Of a stretch of DNA of 64,000 bases, positions 27,028 through 38,144 are shown piece by piece (position 1 is the first letter of the stretch; each line of letters begins with the position of its first letter). The notes beneath the pieces were generated by a model. That model saw only the letters and a program-made list of their open reading frames with translations, made no database searches and had not been told where the DNA came from. The position numbers were made by a program, and so were the translations under genes. This DNA is from Thiothrix subterranea (GTDB lineage: Bacteria; Pseudomonadota; Gammaproteobacteria; Thiotrichales; Thiotrichaceae), in NCBI RefSeq assembly GCF_016772315.1, contig NZ_CP053482.1, positions 3,777,501 through 3,841,500 on the forward strand, written 5' to 3'.

Positions 27028-27471
27028 ATGCTAAAGCGAATGTTGCCTCTTTTGTTGACGACACTGTTGTTACCAGCCTGTAGTGGCGTTCCCGGTGTGG
27101 TTGAGCAGCCCAAAATATCCATCGAAAACGTTAGCTTGCAAGAAATTTCTTTGACGCAAGGCACGGCAGTGGTGACACTCAATGTCGCAAATCCAAATGC
27201 TTTTCCGATTCCTTTGCAGAGCATCCAATACGGTTTGAGCTTGAACGGGCATCCCGTTGCCAGTGGCGATCAAAACCAAGGCATGAGCATTGGTGCACGT
27301 CAGGAAGTGCCGATCAATATCCCCGTCAAGTTGGACTTTATGCAATTGCTGCAACTCGCACCGGAAGCGATGAAGACGCGCAGCCTGCAATACGATTTGA
27401 CGGGCGCGGTGAAATTGCCGTTTATTAGCGTGCCGTTCCAGCGCCAAGGTGGGGTGGGGGTGCGTCAATGA
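27028..27471 (+). CDS. LEA type 2 (WHy domain) lipoprotein
   Basis: A 147-residue lipoprotein: a basic start, hydrophobic stretch and a lipobox LLPAC with the cysteine at 18. The rest (about 29-142) is a WHy/LEA14-like domain ([37 protein letters not shown]), a fold related to FN3 and found in desiccation- and stress-related proteins. Its stop overlaps the dcd start, so the two are translationally coupled. Confidence 0.85.
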   Translation: MLKRMLPLLLTTLLLPACSGVPGVVEQPKISIENVSLQEISLTQGTAVVTLNVANPNAFPIPLQSIQYGLSLNGHPVASGDQNQGMSIGARQEVPINIPVKLDFMQLLQLAPEAMKTRSLQYDLTGAVKLPFISVPFQRQGGVGVRQ

Positions 27472-29168
27472 GCATCAAATCTGACCATTGGATTCGCCGC
27501 ATGGCAACCGAAACAAACATGATTGAGCCGTTCGAGTCGGGGCAAGTGCGTTCCGTGAACGGGGACAGAATTGTCTCTTACGGCACGTCCAGCTACGGCT
27601 ACGATGTGCGTTGCGCCAACGAATTCAAGATTTTCACCAATATCAATAGCACGATTGTTGACCCGAAGAACTTTGACGAAAAGAGCTTTGTGGATTTCAA
27701 AGGCGATGTTTGCATTATCCCGCCCAACTCGTTTGCTCTGGCGCGGACGGTGGAGTATTTCCGCATTCCACGCAGCACGTTGGTGGTGTGTTTGGGGAAA
27801 TCGACGTATGCGCGTTGTTTTCGCGGTGATACCCGTGTTGCTTTAGTCGATGGCTCTTCTCCAACCTTGGAAGAAATGGCAGTACGTGCCGAGCAGGGTG
27901 AATTGTTCTGGGGTTATAGCATTGGTGCAAACGGTCGTTTGATTGTGACACAACTGGAAGCCCCGCGTTATGTGGGGCGTGATAGCCTCATTGAAGTTGG
28001 GTTAGATAATGGTAAAAGTATTTTCGCTACCCCTGACCATTTGTTTATGCTGCGTGATGGGCGTTGGATCGCGGCGGGTGAATTAACACCGGGAACGTCG
28101 TTGATGCCATTATATCGGCAGTTGGCGCGTGGTTATGAAATGGTATACCAACCGTTGAACGGGCATTTGTACCCTACGCACCGTTTGGCTGATGAGTGGA
28201 ATTTACGGAATGGCTTGTATGCTGATGCGCCGAATACCCATCGCCATCATGTCGATATTGACCGTTTAAATAATAACCCTTGGAACATTGTCCGCATGGA
28301 TGCCGGAGCGCATATTCGGCTGCACAATGCAGAAAATTACGGTGAGGAATTTGATCCTGACGAACACAGTGCATCCATTCGTGCCGCATTGCATGAGCGT
28401 ATGCAAAATCCTGAATGGGCAGAACGTTATTCTAGCTTGCAAAGTGAACGAGCTAGCCGTTTCTGGCACGATGATGTTTACGCTGTTCAACGCGCAGAAT
28501 TATTAGCAGCGCGTTGCAATCCTTCGGATGCTACTCGACAGGCTCATCGTGAGGCGATGCTTGCCCGTTATCAGGATCATGCAGAGCGAGTGAGGCAAGG
28601 TGAACGGATGAAAGCTGTTTGGGAGCAAGCTAATCCTGATAGGCATCAACGTCAAGCTGAATTGGCGCGAAATTTGCGTTTGCGCACTGAGATTACTGAT
28701 GAAGTCTTGAAAGAGGCATTGCATCAAACGGGATCAATTCGAGGAGCAGCACGTTTATTAGAATGTGATCGTGCTGTATTCCGGCGTTTCCCGCATATTA
28801 TTGATGCGTTCCGAGGTGTGAGCCGTGAAGGTCAGCAAAACCATAAAGTGACACATGTTCGTCCTGTTGCAGGTGATCACGATGTGTTCTGTTTGACCGT
28901 TCCTGAAGCGGGAAATTTTGCGTTGGATAATGGCGTTTTCGTCCACAACTGCGGAATAATTGTGAATGTAACGCCCTTAGAACCCGAATGGGAAGGTCAC
29001 GTTACCTTGGAATTTTCCAACACAACGACGCTGCCAGCAAAAATCTACGCCAACGAAGGCGTGGCGCAGATGTTGTTCTTCGAGTCGGATGAAGTGTGTT
29101 CCACGTCCTACAAAGACCGTGGCGGCAAATACCAAGGGCAAACCGGCGTTACCCTGCCCAAAACCTAA
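27468..29168 (+). CDS. dcd: dCTP deaminase interrupted in frame by an intein
   Basis: Encodes a 566-residue precursor that should splice to a 188-residue dCTP deaminase, the normal length in Pseudomonas-like bacteria. The enzyme converts dCTP to dUTP. The N-extein is residues 1-116, ending GKSTYAR; the C-extein is 72 residues starting [24 protein letters not shown]. The insertion lies exactly between active-site residues: S112 and R116 are before it and the catalytic glutamate (E137 of the spliced protein, in VTLEF) after it, so the unspliced form should be inactive. The intein occupies 27816-28949. The 3' end is partly duplicated 747 bp downstream (29785-29915). Confidence 0.95.
   Translation: MSIKSDHWIRRMATETNMIEPFESGQVRSVNGDRIVSYGTSSYGYDVRCANEFKIFTNINSTIVDPKNFDEKSFVDFKGDVCIIPPNSFALARTVEYFRIPRSTLVVCLGKSTYARCFRGDTRVALVDGSSPTLEEMAVRAEQGELFWGYSIGANGRLIVTQLEAPRYVGRDSLIEVGLDNGKSIFATPDHLFMLRDGRWIAAGELTPGTSLMPLYRQLARGYEMVYQPLNGHLYPTHRLADEWNLRNGLYADAPNTHRHHVDIDRLNNNPWNIVRMDAGAHIRLHNAENYGEEFDPDEHSASIRAALHERMQNPEWAERYSSLQSERASRFWHDDVYAVQRAELLAARCNPSDATRQAHREAMLARYQDHAERVRQGERMKAVWEQANPDRHQRQAELARNLRLRTEITDEVLKEALHQTGSIRGAARLLECDRAVFRRFPHIIDAFRGVSREGQQNHKVTHVRPVAGDHDVFCLTVPEAGNFALDNGVFVHNCGIIVNVTPLEPEWEGHVTLEFSNTTTLPAKIYANEGVAQMLFFESDEVCSTSYKDRGGKYQGQTGVTLPKT
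27816..28949 (+). mobile_element. Dcd intein with HNH homing endonuclease
   Basis: A 378-residue intein. Block A starts at Cys1 ([13 protein letters not shown]); block B has the TxxH motif ([10 protein letters not shown]); the C-terminal blocks read [18 protein letters not shown] and then VFVHN, with His-Asn at the end followed by Cys as the +1 residue of the C-extein. All residues for class 1 splicing are present. In the middle [17 protein letters not shown] and AHIRLHN form an HNH nuclease domain, and a helix-turn-helix-like stretch ([21 protein letters not shown]) near the end may contact DNA. The endonuclease looks intact, which suggests a recently mobile element. Confidence 0.95.
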
Positions 29169-29180
29169 GACTGATCAACT

Positions 29181-29224
29181 ACTCCAAACAGTGACAAATA
29201 ACTTCTGCTTTCACTGTTTGGAGT
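29181..29224 (+). terminator. Inverted repeat after dcd
   Basis: A perfect 13-bp inverted repeat (ACTCCAAACAGTG / CACTGTTTGGAGT) with an 18-nt loop begins 12 bases after the dcd stop. It has no clear T-run, so it may act as a weak terminator or as mRNA end protection. Confidence 0.45.
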
Positions 29225-29241
29225 CTGTTCGGAAGTTAATT

Positions 29242-29587
29242 TTATTTACAATTCTTTTTGACTTGCGCGGTTTCGATAGCTTCAACTTCGCCTTTGAGTC
29301 TTGCTACATCAGCTTGAAAGTCGCCAGACAATTTGCTGACAGGAATACCAACTAGAAACACACCAGCGGCATCTACATTTGCTTTGCTATTTTGCATTTT
29401 AGAGAACTTATCCAATTCAGCGCGAGTATCTGCCATTTTGGTGGTTAGTGCGGCACAATTAAGATTGGAATATTTTTCATAGGATACGTAAGAAGCACTG
29501 ATGGATTCGGGTCTAGTAGCACATGCGGACAGCGTAACGACAGCTAGAGCGAGTAGCGAGTAGCGAGTAGCGAGTAGCGAGTAGCAT
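29242..29587 (-). pseudogene. Small lipoprotein gene currently out of frame because of a 7-bp tandem repeat
   Basis: Downstream of the repeat the frame reads ...LALAVVTLSACATRPES... and continues to a stop at 29242, a lipoprotein with lipobox LSAC followed by a charged, coiled-coil-like region. The ATG at 29587 is followed by five copies of GCTACTC (coding orientation). With five copies the ATG frame hits a TAG after 16 codons. With four or seven copies the ATG would be in phase: four give MLLATRYSLLALAVVTLSAC, a textbook lipoprotein signal peptide, and a 112-residue protein. The gene is thus either phase-variable or recently broken. No family is recognised. Confidence 0.7.
29551..29585. repeat. 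(GAGTAGC)5 simple-sequence repeat
   Basis: Five perfect tandem copies of a 7-bp unit, directly after the start codon of the leftward lipoprotein gene and overlapping its ATG by one base. Change by one unit shifts the reading frame. Confidence 0.97.
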
Positions 29588-29784
29588 TATATGATTTCCC
29601 AATGTTTGTTTATAGATGAATGATCAAAAACGATGTGTTTTTATGTTCTGTTGTTTGACAGTGGGACTAGAATACTTAATTTTTAACTTGTCATCTGTGA
29701 TGATTCGCACATTTATTGAGCTATTTAGGCTGAATCGCTAACTATCTCCCGCACAACTCAAATCATATGAGCTTGCACTCTCCA
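29588..29784. other. Non-coding stretch upstream of the lipoprotein gene
   Basis: About 200 AT-rich bases with no credible gene on either strand. It should hold the promoter of the leftward lipoprotein gene. Its right end is the junction with the displaced dcd fragment. Confidence 0.6.
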
Positions 29785-29915
29785 CAAAAATCTACGCCAA
29801 CGAAGGCGTGGCGCAGATGCTGTTCTTCGAGTCGGATGAGGTATGCTCCACGTCCTACAAAGACCGTGGCGGCAAGTACCAAGGGCAAACCGGCGTTACC
29901 TTGCCCAAAACCTGA
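29785..29915 (+). pseudogene. Displaced second copy of the dcd 3' end
   Basis: 131 bp that match the end of dcd (29038-29168) at a constant offset of 747 bp. I count seven base differences, all synonymous, including TAA changed to TGA at the stop. It covers the last 43 codons and has no start or upstream dcd sequence. The purely synonymous differences show that this fragment came from a functional, slightly diverged dcd allele and was not made by simple duplication of the present one. Confidence 0.92.
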
Positions 29916-29919
29916 GTAT

Positions 29920-29954
29920 CAAGACCCGGATCAGGCGGCTGTATCCGGGTCTTG
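29920..29954. terminator. Inverted repeat between convergent ends
   Basis: A perfect 12-bp inverted repeat (CAAGACCCGGAT / ATCCGGGTCTTG) with an 11-nt loop, starting 4 bases after the stop of the dcd fragment and covering the last codons of the leftward DUF2189 gene. Without a T-run it is only a possible rightward terminator. Confidence 0.4.
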
Positions 29955-30749
29955 CTGCCATTCATCACCGATAATGGTTTCCCGATAGCCCCGCCAACTG
30001 GCATAGCCAATGATTGGCAAGGTGACGACAAAGCCCAGAAACAGTGTCAGGAAGCCCAGCAACACCGACCCCAAAATGATCAGCGCCCACAGCAACATGG
30101 CAGCCTTGTTTTTCAGGACAGCATTGACACTGCTCAACACGGCTGTAATCGCATCGACCTCCCGATCCATAATCATAGGCAGGGAAAACACGCTGGCGCA
30201 GTAAACGACCAAAGTAAACAGCAAACCTACCACAGAGCCGATGATCAGAAAGGTCATTAATTCCGAGGGATTAGGGCTTCGTGCCATCGGTAGAAAAATA
30301 TTGACAATGGCGGCGGCTCGCGCCCAAACCAAAAAGATAACCAACAGTGCAAAAGCAAACACCATCTGATTGCCGAGGCGTTTCCTGCCCTGTGTCAGGC
30401 AAAACCCGATGCGTGGTTTCATGCCCCGATCCAGTTGGCAACTGACGGAATACAAACCCATTGCCAGCGCAGGGCCAAGAAATACAAAGGCTGCAAACAA
30501 AACGATGAGCATGGTGAAACTGCCCACTTGCCATGACCACAAGGCAATCAGCCAACTGGCGAGCATGAAAATCGCCCCGTATGCCATGCTCAGGAGCGGC
30601 GCTTGCTTAAAATCTTGAAAACCCTGTTTCAGCCAGCGCAGGGGGGCGGTTGGGGAGATTTGACGGCAGGGGGCAATAAACGGTCGCAAGCGGACGCTTG
30701 CTGTGGTTTCAGGCTGATGAGCGTTAGGGTTGGTTTCTTCTGTTGACAT
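29931..30749 (-). CDS. DUF2189 membrane protein
   Basis: A 272-residue integral membrane protein with about six hydrophobic helices (for example LLSMAYGAIFMLASWLIALW and LLWALIILGSVLLGFLTLFL). The segments PLRWLKQGFQDFKQAP and LGPALAMGLYSVSCQLDRGM are characteristic of DUF2189, a family related to cytochrome c oxidase subunit-like proteins in annotation but of unknown function. An AGGAGGATT site lies before the start. It is the most downstream gene of the leftward block but separated from tcdA by 61 bp. Confidence 0.88.
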   Translation of the reverse strand: MSTEETNPNAHQPETTASVRLRPFIAPCRQISPTAPLRWLKQGFQDFKQAPLLSMAYGAIFMLASWLIALWSWQVGSFTMLIVLFAAFVFLGPALAMGLYSVSCQLDRGMKPRIGFCLTQGRKRLGNQMVFAFALLVIFLVWARAAAIVNIFLPMARSPNPSELMTFLIIGSVVGLLFTLVVYCASVFSLPMIMDREVDAITAVLSSVNAVLKNKAAMLLWALIILGSVLLGFLTLFLGFVVTLPIIGYASWRGYRETIIGDEWQQDPDTAA

Positions 30750-30810
30750 GGTGAAATCCTCCTCTGGTTTCCATTAATGAGAATACACCAGAAATGGCTG
30801 ATTCGCCGAT

Positions 30811-32957
<2,147 letters not shown>

Positions 32958-34145
32958 TTAAACAGCCACGACGTTCCAGTGACCGTCTTGCTGAATGATG
33001 TGTTGGCTGCAACCTAATGCTGCCGCGTCATGTGTTTGCCCGTCCAGCGCCCGGATAACCCGTTGCTGTTGACTGCGCAATGTCCGAATCAGTTGTTCCA
33101 GCGCCGCATCTTGTACCGCTGGGGCAAAAATACTGGCGTTGCCCGCACGTTGCTGCTGTGGCAAAGCAAACGTTGCCAAGGTGCGCAAATCGGTGCTGAA
33201 ACCCGTGGCAGGGCGGGTGCGCCCAAAGGCTTCGCCGATGCCGTCGTAACGCCCGCCGCGTGCGACTTCGCGCCCCATGCCCGATGTATAAACACCGTAC
33301 ACAATGCCAGTATGGTAGTCGTAACCGCTCAATTCAGCCAGATCAACATGAATCTTGCAGGCGGGGAAGTGCGCCGCTACCCGTGTGGTTAGGGTGCGTA
33401 AATACGTGAGGGCATCCTGAACGTCGCTCGGTGCATTCGCAAACAATGCGGCGGCTTGATCAAGTACATCAACCGCCCCATTCAAGCGCGGCAATTGCTG
33501 CAAATAAGTGCTGATGTCAGCGGGCAAATTGGTTGTTGCCAGCCATGCATCAATTTCTGGCAGGGATTTGCGCACCAGCATGTCATAGAAATGACTTTCT
33601 TGCGCCGCATCCAACCCAGCAGCCCGCGCTAAACTGCGGAAAATGCCAACGTGACCTATGTCCAGCAGCAAGTCGGGGATTTGGCAATGTGTCAAGGTTT
33701 CCAGCAACAGGCTGATCACTTCAAAATCACTGTCCAATCCGGCATGACCAAACAGTTCTGCACCTACTTGCAAAGGGGAACGTGAACCGTCGTGGAAACT
33801 GCGAGTACGCAAGACACTGCCGATGTAACACAGGCGATTCGGCTGTTCGGTTTGCAATTTATGCGCATCAATTCTCGCAATCTGCGGGGTCATATCCGCC
33901 CGCACGCCCATCATCCGTCCGGTCAATTGATCGGTGAGTTTAAAAGTTTGCACGTCAAGGTGTGTGCCGTGACCGGTGCGCAGCGATTCCATGAATTCCA
34001 CCAGTGGTGGCATGACCAAACGGTAGCCCCACGTGGCGTAAAGATCGAGTAAGCGGCGGCGCAGTTGCTCCAGCGCTTCGGCTTCGTCGGGCAGGGCTTC
34101 GCTGATGCCATCGGGAAGCGCCCAATATTGGTGAGTATTCAGCAT
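32958..34145 (-). CDS. hisZ: ATP phosphoribosyltransferase regulatory subunit HisZ
   Basis: A 395-residue histidyl-tRNA synthetase-like protein that lacks aminoacylation and activates the short HisG in histidine synthesis. It has class II synthetase motifs: PPLVEFMESL, FKLTDQLTGRMMGVRADMTPQIAR and RGGRYDGIGEAFGRTRPATGFS, but no anticodon domain. Context (hflC-DUF2065-hisZ-purA) supports HisZ rather than HisS. A short-form hisG is expected elsewhere. Confidence 0.94.
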   Translation of the reverse strand: MLNTHQYWALPDGISEALPDEAEALEQLRRRLLDLYATWGYRLVMPPLVEFMESLRTGHGTHLDVQTFKLTDQLTGRMMGVRADMTPQIARIDAHKLQTEQPNRLCYIGSVLRTRSFHDGSRSPLQVGAELFGHAGLDSDFEVISLLLETLTHCQIPDLLLDIGHVGIFRSLARAAGLDAAQESHFYDMLVRKSLPEIDAWLATTNLPADISTYLQQLPRLNGAVDVLDQAAALFANAPSDVQDALTYLRTLTTRVAAHFPACKIHVDLAELSGYDYHTGIVYGVYTSGMGREVARGGRYDGIGEAFGRTRPATGFSTDLRTLATFALPQQQRAGNASIFAPAVQDAALEQLIRTLRSQQQRVIRALDGQTHDAAALGCSQHIIQQDGHWNVVAV

Positions 34146-34154
34146 GGTTTGTGA

Positions 34155-34349
34155 CTAATCGGTCAAAAAGAGCAGTAGGATACCAGCAATTACACCTACC
34201 AGACCAATGGTTCGTAAGGTTTTGTCGGGCAATTCGAGTAATTGACGGTAGGTTTCACGGAGGCGGGAGGGGCTTAAGAATGGCATAAGCCCCTCCAAAA
34301 TCAACAGGAGGGCGATAGCAGTGAGTAAATCGTTCCAGTTAAACGTCAC
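34155..34349 (-). CDS. DUF2065 small membrane protein (YjeT-like)
   Basis: A 64-residue protein with two hydrophobic helices (LLTAIALLLILEGLMPFL and IGLVGVIAGILLLFL) separated by a conserved PSRLRETYRQLLELPDKTLR segment, the DUF2065 hallmark. It is regularly encoded between hflC and hisZ/purA. Function unknown. The stop lies 9 bp from hisZ, and 3 bp separate it from hflC. Confidence 0.92.
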   Translation of the reverse strand: MTFNWNDLLTAIALLLILEGLMPFLSPSRLRETYRQLLELPDKTLRTIGLVGVIAGILLLFLTD

Positions 34350-34352
34350 TGC

Positions 34353-35225
34353 TTAGGGTTGCAGCGCTTGCTGTTTGAAATAGCGGAAGAACTCGGACGT
34401 CGGTTCCAGCACCATGACATCACCGTTTTTACCTATGGTGTTGCGGTAGGCGCTCAAGCTACGGTAGAACGAGTAAAACTCGGCATCTTGCTGGTAAGCC
34501 TGCGCGTAGATTTCAGCGGCTTTCGCGTCACCTTCACCACGAATTTTTTCCGCTTCCTTATAGGCTTCGGCCATGATAATGGTGGATTCACGGTTAGCAT
34601 TCGCTTCGATCTTCGCGCCTTCTTCTTGACCGCGTGAGCGGAAGTCTTGGGCAACCCGTTCCCGGTCGGAGCGCATCCGATTGTAGACGGAATCGCTGAC
34701 GGTATCGGGGAAGTCGATGCGGCTAACCCGCACGTCGACGATTTCTATCCCTAACTGTTTGGCAACTTCCTTGGATTTGCTTTCGACACCCTGAAGGATG
34801 CTGCCGCGTTCACCCGACAGCGCCTCTTGGATGGTGCGTCGGCTGAACTCGTTACGCAAGCCATCTTTCATAAGCTGTTCCAGACGATTTTCAGCATCAG
34901 GAATGCGTCCGCCGCCGGTTGAGCGGTAGAATGCTGAAACATCTTCAATGCGCCATTTCAGGAAAAAATCCACCGTGACATACTTTTTCTCACCCGTCAG
35001 GAATTGCTCCGGGCGCGAGGCGAGTGTTTGCACTGTTGCTGGAAATTTACTAACAGTGGTGATAAACGGCATACGGAAGTTTAATCCCGGTTTGATGTCA
35101 GCATTCACGATTTCACGGAACTTGAACAAAATCGCCTTTTCACGTTGATCCACCGTATACACCGAAGAATACAGCAGCAAAGCAAGCGCACCCGCGACGA
35201 CCGCGAGTATGTTTTTAATATCCAT
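34353..35225 (-). CDS. hflC: HflC, subunit of the HflKC modulator of FtsH
   Basis: A 290-residue SPFH/band-7 protein with one N-terminal transmembrane helix (NILAVVAGALALLLYSSVYTV) and a large periplasmic part (FPATVQTLASRPEQFLT, the long coiled coil with GEGDAKAAEIYAQAY). HflK and HflC form a cage around FtsH protease and limit its access to membrane substrates. It abuts hflK: its ATG overlaps the hflK stop region. Confidence 0.97.
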   Translation of the reverse strand: MDIKNILAVVAGALALLLYSSVYTVDQREKAILFKFREIVNADIKPGLNFRMPFITTVSKFPATVQTLASRPEQFLTGEKKYVTVDFFLKWRIEDVSAFYRSTGGGRIPDAENRLEQLMKDGLRNEFSRRTIQEALSGERGSILQGVESKSKEVAKQLGIEIVDVRVSRIDFPDTVSDSVYNRMRSDRERVAQDFRSRGQEEGAKIEANANRESTIIMAEAYKEAEKIRGEGDAKAAEIYAQAYQQDAEFYSFYRSLSAYRNTIGKNGDVMVLEPTSEFFRYFKQQALQP

Positions 35226-36424
35226 TAGCGGCTCTCCCTTACACCAGCTTCCCGACCTGTGCGCGTAACCTCGGCATTGGTAGCCGGAACATCGGTGGGC
35301 GTTGGTGTCGCATTCGATTTGTCAGTCGCATTTTGCATGGCAGCAGCGGCAGCTTGAGCCGTATTGCCAGCCGCCGTGCTGGTTTGACCGTTCAATTGAT
35401 CCAGTGGCAGGTACAACATATTATTGCTGTTGGAATCAATCACGATTTTGCGGCTACCCGCCATGACAGTTTCCATCGTTTCCAAATACAAGCGTTCGCG
35501 GGTAACTTCAGGTGCTTTGCGGTATTCCGTAACTAACTGCATGAAACGTGAAGCGTCACCTTCTGCGCGGCTGACCGTCTCCTGACGAAACGCTTCAGAT
35601 TCTGCTTTTAAGCGTGCGGCTTTACCGCGTGCTTCAGGAATCACTTTGTTCGCGTAAGTTTGGGCTTCGTTTTGATAGCGGTTAGCATCTTCACGCGCTT
35701 TGTTGGCTTCGTCAAACGCTTCTTTAACTTGCGGCGGGGCTTCCGCATACGTCAAGTTGACGGTAATGATTTGCAAACCTGATTTGTAATTATCCAACAC
35801 CTGTTGCATTTGGTTTTGAATATCACTGGCAATTTGCGCCCGGCCTTCTTTGAGGATGAAGTCCATGTCATTGCGTCCGATCACTTCACGCGCCACGCCA
35901 CGCATGACTTGATAGAGTGTCCCTTGCGTCTGATCGGCCAAGAAATCCGGGTTGAGGATATTGAAGGCATAATCTTCAGGATTCCGCACTTTATACTGCG
36001 CTGCAACCGCGACTTCGACGATATTTTCGTCTTTGGTCAACATGGTATTGCGATCTTGTGCGCTTCGGTTTTGCTCGGTATCGACGATTTCAACGGTTTC
36101 AATGGGGTAGGGTAAGCGCCAATGCAAACCCGCGTCCGTGGTGGCTTGATAAGCACCAAACCGCAGCACTAAACCTTGTTGACGCGCATCAACCGTGTAA
36201 AAGCCTGACAATAACCAGCCGACAACAAACAATATCAATAGAAAAATGATACCTTTGCTGCTGTTTTGACTGGAGTTGTCACCATTGCCACCGGAACCGC
36301 CGAATAGCTTGCCTAATTTTTCATTCAATTTGCGAATCAGCTCTTCAGGGTCATTGCCGCCTGAGCCACGTTTTTTTCCTGACCAAGGATCTTGTTGATT
36401 CCCACCCGGTTCGTTCCAGGGCAT
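35225..36424 (-). CDS. hflK: HflK, subunit of the HflKC modulator of FtsH
   Basis: A 399-residue partner of HflC. It has a glycine-rich cytoplasmic start (MPWNEPGGNQQDPW, KKRGSGGNDPEEL), a transmembrane helix (IIFLLILFVVGWLLSGFYTVDA), the SPFH domain and a coiled coil (GDASRFMQLVTEYRKAPEVTRERLYLETME). A GGAGC site precedes the ATG. It starts the hflK-hflC-DUF2065-hisZ-purA-tcdA leftward block. Confidence 0.97.
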   Translation of the reverse strand: MPWNEPGGNQQDPWSGKKRGSGGNDPEELIRKLNEKLGKLFGGSGGNGDNSSQNSSKGIIFLLILFVVGWLLSGFYTVDARQQGLVLRFGAYQATTDAGLHWRLPYPIETVEIVDTEQNRSAQDRNTMLTKDENIVEVAVAAQYKVRNPEDYAFNILNPDFLADQTQGTLYQVMRGVAREVIGRNDMDFILKEGRAQIASDIQNQMQQVLDNYKSGLQIITVNLTYAEAPPQVKEAFDEANKAREDANRYQNEAQTYANKVIPEARGKAARLKAESEAFRQETVSRAEGDASRFMQLVTEYRKAPEVTRERLYLETMETVMAGSRKIVIDSNSNNMLYLPLDQLNGQTSTAAGNTAQAAAAAMQNATDKSNATPTPTDVPATNAEVTRTGREAGVRESR

Positions 36425-36719
36425 AGTTGAAGCTCCTAAAATGTTCGACTGTTTGCTAGTGTTGAGGTTATAGAATAAATTTCAACGCAAAGCATAACAG
36501 ATTAGCTTGTAGAGTTCGCAACTCACCCTGAAAAAATGGTGTTGAAATCCAGATAAAGTGCTTGCAATGTAAAGCAAGTACACCACCAATGATAATTTTT
36601 AATTATTATTAATTGCTTATGTTCTATGAGTATAGTGATGTGTATTATAGCAATTCACCTCAAATAGCTATAATATCGAACAAATCAACCCTAAGTGTCA
36701 TTACAATTTGGATAACATT
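36425..36719. other. AT-rich divergent intergenic region
   Basis: About 295 bases between leftward hflK and a rightward TPR membrane protein gene. Strongly AT-rich with short A/T inverted repeats near 36590-36620; presumably holds promoters for both directions. I see no gene or RNA in it. Confidence 0.6.
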
Positions 36720-38144
36720 ATGATGTCTGACGAATGCATTGCTCGCCAGATGCGTAGCATTTTTTTCCCAGCGCACCAGCGCCATGCCTTTCATCGCCTT
36801 AATGTGGAATACCTCGCATCCTTACAAGGGCTGGAATCGCCCGCCCTGAGCGACCTGCTAGAAACAGGCATACGCGGCAATTTGCAGCGAGCGAGTGAGA
36901 GTGATGCGGTGATGCCGAGCTTACGCCATCAAGTGGAATGGATGGCGGCGCTTATTGCCCAGCAAGGTGCATGGCTACAGCAAGATAAGGAACGCCAGCG
37001 CAAGCAATTGCTCAGCAATAGCGAAGGCAATTTCATCTTATACCGTGCGGGTATGAGCGTTGATTTTGCGGGGAAAAAGCTATCAGAAGCCTTGCTGGTT
37101 CCGGTGCATGATGCCCAGCAGCGGGTAGCACTGGCAGTGCAAATGCTCAAAGATGGGTTGCAGGTCAACCCACTCAATTACCGCGCCCATTTTGAGCTGG
37201 GCTGGGCGTATTTGTTTATGCTGAATCAATTGCCGGAAGCCACGTTTCATTTGGACGCAGCAGCGCAACAGGCACAGGCCGCTTCTGACCCTTTGTTTGC
37301 GCGGTTTGCACGACGGCATTTGGCTGATGCTTGGTATGGGCGGCAAGAATTTAGCAAAGCAGCCGACATTGCCTTGAGTATTTTGCCTGAGGCGGCTCCC
37401 GATGATCTGGAAGTGCGTTATGAATTGTCGCGTTATTTGAGCGCCGCTGGTGACATCCCCTCAGCAGCACAATATTTGGCGCAAGTGGTCGGGCGTTCAG
37501 CGATTCACTACGTACAGGCGCAAGCTGAACCAGATTTTGTCGGGCAGGGTGAAATCCAGACGGTGTTGGAAGATTTGCGCAGTATTCGCCTCCAACGCAT
37601 TCAGCATTATGTTCATGCCAACTGGAAACAGGATGCGCTCGCAACCTTACCCTTGCCCGATCAGATTGATTCGGGTGAGTTGTTCAACCAAGTGGTGGAT
37701 CAGCATGAGCGGGTGATGACGCATTTGCCTTATGCGACCTTGAGCCAGCGCGAAAAGCAAATAGGGGATCGGATTTTGGATGCCTCCAGACAGCGTATTA
37801 TCCGTGAAGTGCGTTTGCGTTCGCGTCACTACGAACAAGTGGCTGAAAAAGAGCGCCAGCGTTGGTCATGGGTCAATCAGACGGGCGGCGTTTTGGTGCA
37901 TTTATCCACCATTTTGCTGTTGGCTTCCCTCATGTTTTACCTGCTACGTTTTGCGCTGGATCTCTTGGGGGTGGGTAATTTGTTGAATGCCGACACTTTG
38001 GTCGGCAATATTTTGGGAAGTATGCTGTTGCTGGGCATCACCGGGGTGACGCTGCTTCAATTTGTGCCGTGGGGCATGAAAAAATTGTTACTGAAGCAGC
38101 TTGAACTCGACAATACGGTCAGTGTTTTGAAGTCTTCTTCCTGA
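36720..38144 (+). CDS. TPR-like membrane protein, unknown
   Basis: A 474-residue protein not assigned to a known family. Residues about 120-270 contain TPR-like helical pairs (LKDGLQVNPLNYRAHFELGWAYLFMLNQ, ADIALSILPEAAPDDLEVRYELSRYL). A predicted coiled coil (about 340-385) precedes two transmembrane helices near the C-terminus (VHLSTILLLASLMFYLLRFAL and ILGSMLLLGITGVTLLQFV). There is no signal peptide. The start is the first ATG of an ATG-ATG pair; a TTG four codons earlier is less likely. It overlaps the convergent protease gene by 26 bp. Confidence 0.75.
   Translation: MMSDECIARQMRSIFFPAHQRHAFHRLNVEYLASLQGLESPALSDLLETGIRGNLQRASESDAVMPSLRHQVEWMAALIAQQGAWLQQDKERQRKQLLSNSEGNFILYRAGMSVDFAGKKLSEALLVPVHDAQQRVALAVQMLKDGLQVNPLNYRAHFELGWAYLFMLNQLPEATFHLDAAAQQAQAASDPLFARFARRHLADAWYGRQEFSKAADIALSILPEAAPDDLEVRYELSRYLSAAGDIPSAAQYLAQVVGRSAIHYVQAQAEPDFVGQGEIQTVLEDLRSIRLQRIQHYVHANWKQDALATLPLPDQIDSGELFNQVVDQHERVMTHLPYATLSQREKQIGDRILDASRQRIIREVRLRSRHYEQVAEKERQRWSWVNQTGGVLVHLSTILLLASLMFYLLRFALDLLGVGNLLNADTLVGNILGSMLLLGITGVTLLQFVPWGMKKLLLKQLELDNTVSVLKSSS

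Noticed and set aside
29242-29436. A complete 64-residue protein starting at the internal ATG (MADTRAELD)
   Set aside because: The frame continues upstream into a lipobox and signal peptide; the internal ATG is not preceded by a ribosome binding site.
29785-29915. Target-site duplication of a transposon
   Set aside because: 131 bp is too long and the copies differ at synonymous positions; no transposase or terminal repeats were seen between them.
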